Positions 13,620 to 16,429 of a DNA stretch of 16,429 nucleotides are shown piece by piece. Positions within the stretch are counted from its first letter, which is position 1. Every line of letters starts with the position of its first letter. A program made the translations under genes and the position numbers. Below the pieces are notes generated by a model, which had not been told where the DNA came from, made no database searches, and saw nothing but the letters and a program-made list of their open reading frames with translations. The stretch comes from 2-12-FULL-42-15 sp964196565 (lineage in GTDB: Bacteria > Pseudomonadota > Gammaproteobacteria > Coxiellales > Coxiellaceae), in assembly GCA_964196565.1 (NCBI GenBank), contig CAXMUH010000111.1:1-16429 (forward strand). The letters run 5' to 3'.

Positions 13620-15980
13620 TTATTTACCCTCAGCACCTGCCATTTTCTTCAGCGCAATGTCTTCTGCCATCTTGCTAACGATGCTCGCCATTTCCATGCT
13701 ATTCTTAGTTAATTCAATCTGCGGTGGATACATCGTGCCTTTTTCCATATCACTTAACATTTCAATCGAAACATTCATTGCCTCTTGACCCGATTTTCCA
13801 CACAAACGTTGAATATATTCAATTTGATCACGCACATCCGCCCGAACTAAGATCGGCTTTTTGAACTTTTCAATGTCATCTGTAATAACGATGCCTTCTA
13901 AATGCTCGTTCTCACGCAATGGCATAAATAAATTCAAATGATTTACTTCAACATCTTGATCTTCTTCTGGTTCATCAAAAAACATCGGAATTTCATTTTG
14001 ATGATAATAATGTTTAAGGGTGATTGCCGCACGATCACAAAACTCTTTGTCCTGATGCTGTTGCATAATCTCGCTAACTTCTCGTACTTCTTCACTGATA
14101 TCAGTGACTGTATCCAATTTAAAGTCTTTTTCTAAAAGCGTATCAAAGCGCTCAAAGCCTTTTACCATTTTTTCAACTTGATCGTCTGGCGGCGCATCTA
14201 CAGTTAAGAAGTGATTCAAGCGGATGTCAGCAGCAGGCTTTGGATTGGCAAAAAAGAATTTGCCACGCACAATTTTTGATTTAAAGAAAAAGTGGGCTTC
14301 ACCTTCACGCTGCTCTTTTAAATCCTGAAGATCAATACGACTACGCTTTTCAGCACGTGCGCCTTTACCATCTTGATACATACCGAAAACAGAGCCCATA
14401 TCCACTTGGAAGGTGTCGACATGCGTCACATAAGACTCACCCGCTGATTTCATAAAGAAATCCCACGTTTCAGTAGGATCTTCTAACTTCATACAAATTT
14501 TAATATTGGTGTTAGCACCAATTGACGCCGCTTCTTCTTTTGAAGCTTTCTGGAATGCTGGTAAATCTTGTCCGGCAAACACTACCGAGAAACCCAATGA
14601 CCGCGCTTGTGCCGGCACTACCGCAAAACCTTCTACCGCGTAATAACCATACTCGTCTAATATACATAAATACGGTGTCTTAGCATTGGTGGGTTTGGAT
14701 TGAATAATATTGGCATACTCACCTTCGACATTTTCACCCAAACCCGCTGCCATCATTGCTTTTAATGACGCGATAATAATCTTACCTAAGTTGGCTAATT
14801 CATCAGGAGATTTTTCAAGTGCGGGTAATAACGCACAAAGAATACGTCGGTTAAGCACCACGTCTTTTAAGTCTACTTCAGCCAATTTTGTACGTAGAAT
14901 ATGGCCATAGGTATCCGCCAATGAGGTAAATACCCGGGTCAACTGCATGGTAATAAAACCATGTTGTTCTAACACTTGACTGACTTGCTTGCCTTTTTTC
15001 TCTTTATTATAACCTGGCAAGTTATACACATAGTTTTCGATTGGCTCTAATACAGTTCGTGGTTGTTTTTCTAAACTTACGGCTTCTTGGCCTTCACGCA
15101 AAAACAGTTTATCCCCGACCATCGCCTCTAATTTTGGTAATAAGAAATATTGACGAATGGTGTTGGCATCTAACAGAATGTAGCCCGCATCACGCATGGT
15201 CACCAATACCCGCATTAATGCTTCCACAAAACCAATCGCACGACCTTTCCACATATCACCATCGGGTGATCCAGACGCGGAAGGCATCAAATTCACAATT
15301 AAGTTGGCTAACATGCTGGATGAGCCATTGGCAAATGGATTCAAGGTGTTAGATAGTCTGCGTTCTTGCGGGCCAATAATATCGCGGGCACCGGTCATGA
15401 AGTTAATTAATAAGACATCATCTTCGCGCCCCATGCTGCGCGCCATAGAAAACACCTTGGTAAATAGCGAGTTATCACCTTTACCATCCACATAAATAAA
15501 TCCACTGGATTGCAATAATGCATTGTAAGCAATTGAGATTAAGGCTTCTGTTTTACCACTACCGGTTGAACCAAAGATTAAAACGTGGGTTCGCATATCT
15601 TCATTACCGAACCACATCTCTTCATTTTTGATTTTCTCGTTACCAAAGAAATAGATACCGCGTGCCTTACGTGGTTTATCAGCCGTACCTGCCATCGGAT
15701 CATTGTAATCTTTAAGTTGTGATCTTTGCGGCATACGAAAAGGAAGTTGCGGTTTTTGAAAATAGCAATAACAAAATAATCCCACCGCAATCAAAAATAT
15801 GATATCGAAAAACCCATAAGCAATAATGATAAACACAACAGTACCAACAAGTAATACTGCATTAGCACGCGGGCTTTTAATAAGATCAGTTAGGCGCTGA
15901 CCCATCGTACGCGTATCGCGTATGGCCGTTGCGTGAAACCGCTCTTGTCGTTCTGTTAAGCCGCGTTGCTTGTATGCCAT
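13620..15980 (-). CDS. icmO: IcmO/DotL, VirD4-like coupling ATPase of the T4BSS
   Basis: DotL is the type IV coupling protein that receives effectors at the inner membrane, acting with DotM, DotN, the IcmS-IcmW chaperone and LvgA. The protein has 786 residues, against about 783 in Legionella. It has a short cytoplasmic N-terminus, two membrane segments within about 41-75, and an FtsK/VirD4-like motor with Walker A GSTGSGKT at 137-144 and Walker B YLCILDEYG at 437-445 (D442, E443). FIYVDGKGDNSLF (161-173) is another family motif. The C-terminal tail beyond about 590, which in Legionella binds DotN and then IcmSW-LvgA, is present at full length. The start overlaps the end of icmP by 25 bases, with GAAGAG just upstream, which suggests translational coupling. 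Confidence 0.96.
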   Translation of the reverse strand: MAYKQRGLTERQERFHATAIRDTRTMGQRLTDLIKSPRANAVLLVGTVVFIIIAYGFFDIIFLIAVGLFCYCYFQKPQLPFRMPQRSQLKDYNDPMAGTADKPRKARGIYFFGNEKIKNEEMWFGNEDMRTHVLIFGSTGSGKTEALISIAYNALLQSSGFIYVDGKGDNSLFTKVFSMARSMGREDDVLLINFMTGARDIIGPQERRLSNTLNPFANGSSSMLANLIVNLMPSASGSPDGDMWKGRAIGFVEALMRVLVTMRDAGYILLDANTIRQYFLLPKLEAMVGDKLFLREGQEAVSLEKQPRTVLEPIENYVYNLPGYNKEKKGKQVSQVLEQHGFITMQLTRVFTSLADTYGHILRTKLAEVDLKDVVLNRRILCALLPALEKSPDELANLGKIIIASLKAMMAAGLGENVEGEYANIIQSKPTNAKTPYLCILDEYGYYAVEGFAVVPAQARSLGFSVVFAGQDLPAFQKASKEEAASIGANTNIKICMKLEDPTETWDFFMKSAGESYVTHVDTFQVDMGSVFGMYQDGKGARAEKRSRIDLQDLKEQREGEAHFFFKSKIVRGKFFFANPKPAADIRLNHFLTVDAPPDDQVEKMVKGFERFDTLLEKDFKLDTVTDISEEVREVSEIMQQHQDKEFCDRAAITLKHYYHQNEIPMFFDEPEEDQDVEVNHLNLFMPLRENEHLEGIVITDDIEKFKKPILVRADVRDQIEYIQRLCGKSGQEAMNVSIEMLSDMEKGTMYPPQIELTKNSMEMASIVSKMAEDIALKKMAGAEGK

Positions 15981-16429
15981 TGCTCTTCATCTTCTGTATA
16001 TAATATATTCCCGACCGCTTTATCCAGGGCTATCACTGCCTCATTTACTACTGGAGTGCGCAATGCGCGTTTTATTTTTTTCTCTGCCAACCAGTGTGCA
16101 TACACACCCGATACTTCAACCACAGCAGTGGTGCGCCCAACGGTATTTAATACATACCATAAACGGCGATCAACGGGTTTTAACCAAATAAATTCAGCGG
16201 TGGCCAACACCCCTTCGACTCGTGCGATTGCAATCAAGGTTGCCATTACCGTAAAAACATAGGCATGGCGCTTTTCAATCCATTTAAGCACTTTATGGTT
16301 TTTGCATTTCTCGAGCTCTTCTTCTATTCCGGCAAAATTAAAGCTGTCGGTTCCAGATGAAATGGCGATTTGATCTAAATACTTATTAGCCATATCTTTT
16401 CTGCGATCAACTCGACAAACACAAATCAC
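15956..16429 (-). CDS. icmP: IcmP/DotM, C-terminal part (cut by the window edge)
   Basis: DotM is a membrane-anchored partner of DotL. Its soluble C-terminal domain is known to recognise effectors carrying acidic Glu-rich signals. Only the last 157 codons lie in the window, and the frame is open to the right edge. The valine codon GTG at 16429 is internal, not a start. The visible part covers much of the soluble domain and contains the strongly conserved WIEKRHAYVFTVMA (50-63), AEFIWLKPVDRRLWYVLN (78-95) and YAHWLAEKK (109-117), which identify the family. The surface is Arg/Lys-rich, as expected for an acidic-signal receptor. The membrane segments would lie in the missing N-terminal part. The end overlaps icmO by 25 bases. 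Confidence 0.93.
   Translation of the reverse strand: MICVCRVDRRKDMANKYLDQIAISSGTDSFNFAGIEEELEKCKNHKVLKWIEKRHAYVFTVMATLIAIARVEGVLATAEFIWLKPVDRRLWYVLNTVGRTTAVVEVSGVYAHWLAEKKIKRALRTPVVNEAVIALDKAVGNILYTEDEEQWHTSNAA

Noticed and set aside
15041..15352. Open frame on the plus strand opposite icmO (103 codons)
   Set aside because: It is antisense to the conserved DotL motor domain and its composition is that of a complementary-strand shadow.

Overview
The window carries most of a Dot/Icm type IVB secretion system (T4BSS) locus. Twelve consecutive genes lie on the minus strand, and one convergent permease gene lies at the left edge. Gene order, protein lengths and family motifs match region I of Legionella and Coxiella. 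The organism is therefore most likely a gammaproteobacterium of the order Legionellales. Two full-length icmL genes stand where Legionella has icmM-icmL, which points towards Coxiella and its relatives rather than Legionella itself. The genus cannot be fixed from this sequence alone.

Reading the minus strand from right to left, the order is icmP/dotM (C-terminal part only, cut by the window edge), icmO/dotL, icmN/dotK, icmL copy 1, icmL copy 2 (dotI family), icmK/dotH, icmE/dotG, icmG/dotF, icmC/dotE, icmD/dotP, icmJ/dotN and icmB/dotO. Most genes overlap, abut or sit within about 20 bases of each other. Three gaps of about 100 to 150 bases occur: before icmN, before icmC and before icmD. Two of them (icmN, icmD) hold promoter-like blocks of the same geometry: CTTAAG, 5 bases, GTTA-type half-site, 10 bases, TATA-type -10. 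They resemble sites of the response regulator PmrA, known to control Dot/Icm genes in this order. The icmG-icmC gap is filled by a long hairpin with perfect 15-base outer arms.

The products form one machine. IcmK (outer-membrane side), IcmE (VirB10-like, inner membrane to outer membrane), IcmG and the lipoprotein IcmN belong to the envelope-spanning complex. The IcmL proteins form the VirB8-like inner-membrane part. IcmC and IcmD are small membrane proteins of unclear role. IcmB is the VirB4-like ATPase. IcmO, IcmP and IcmJ form the coupling complex that receives effectors. IcmE is the most unusual protein. About 49 ten-residue repeats are grouped into four blocks, each opened by a module carrying a cysteine pair, and parts of the repeat DNA are nearly identical.

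At the left end a 5'-truncated APC-family amino acid permease runs on the plus strand towards icmB. The 131-base convergent gap between them holds a plus-strand terminator and a nested palindromic structure. No RNA gene, CRISPR array or insertion sequence was seen.
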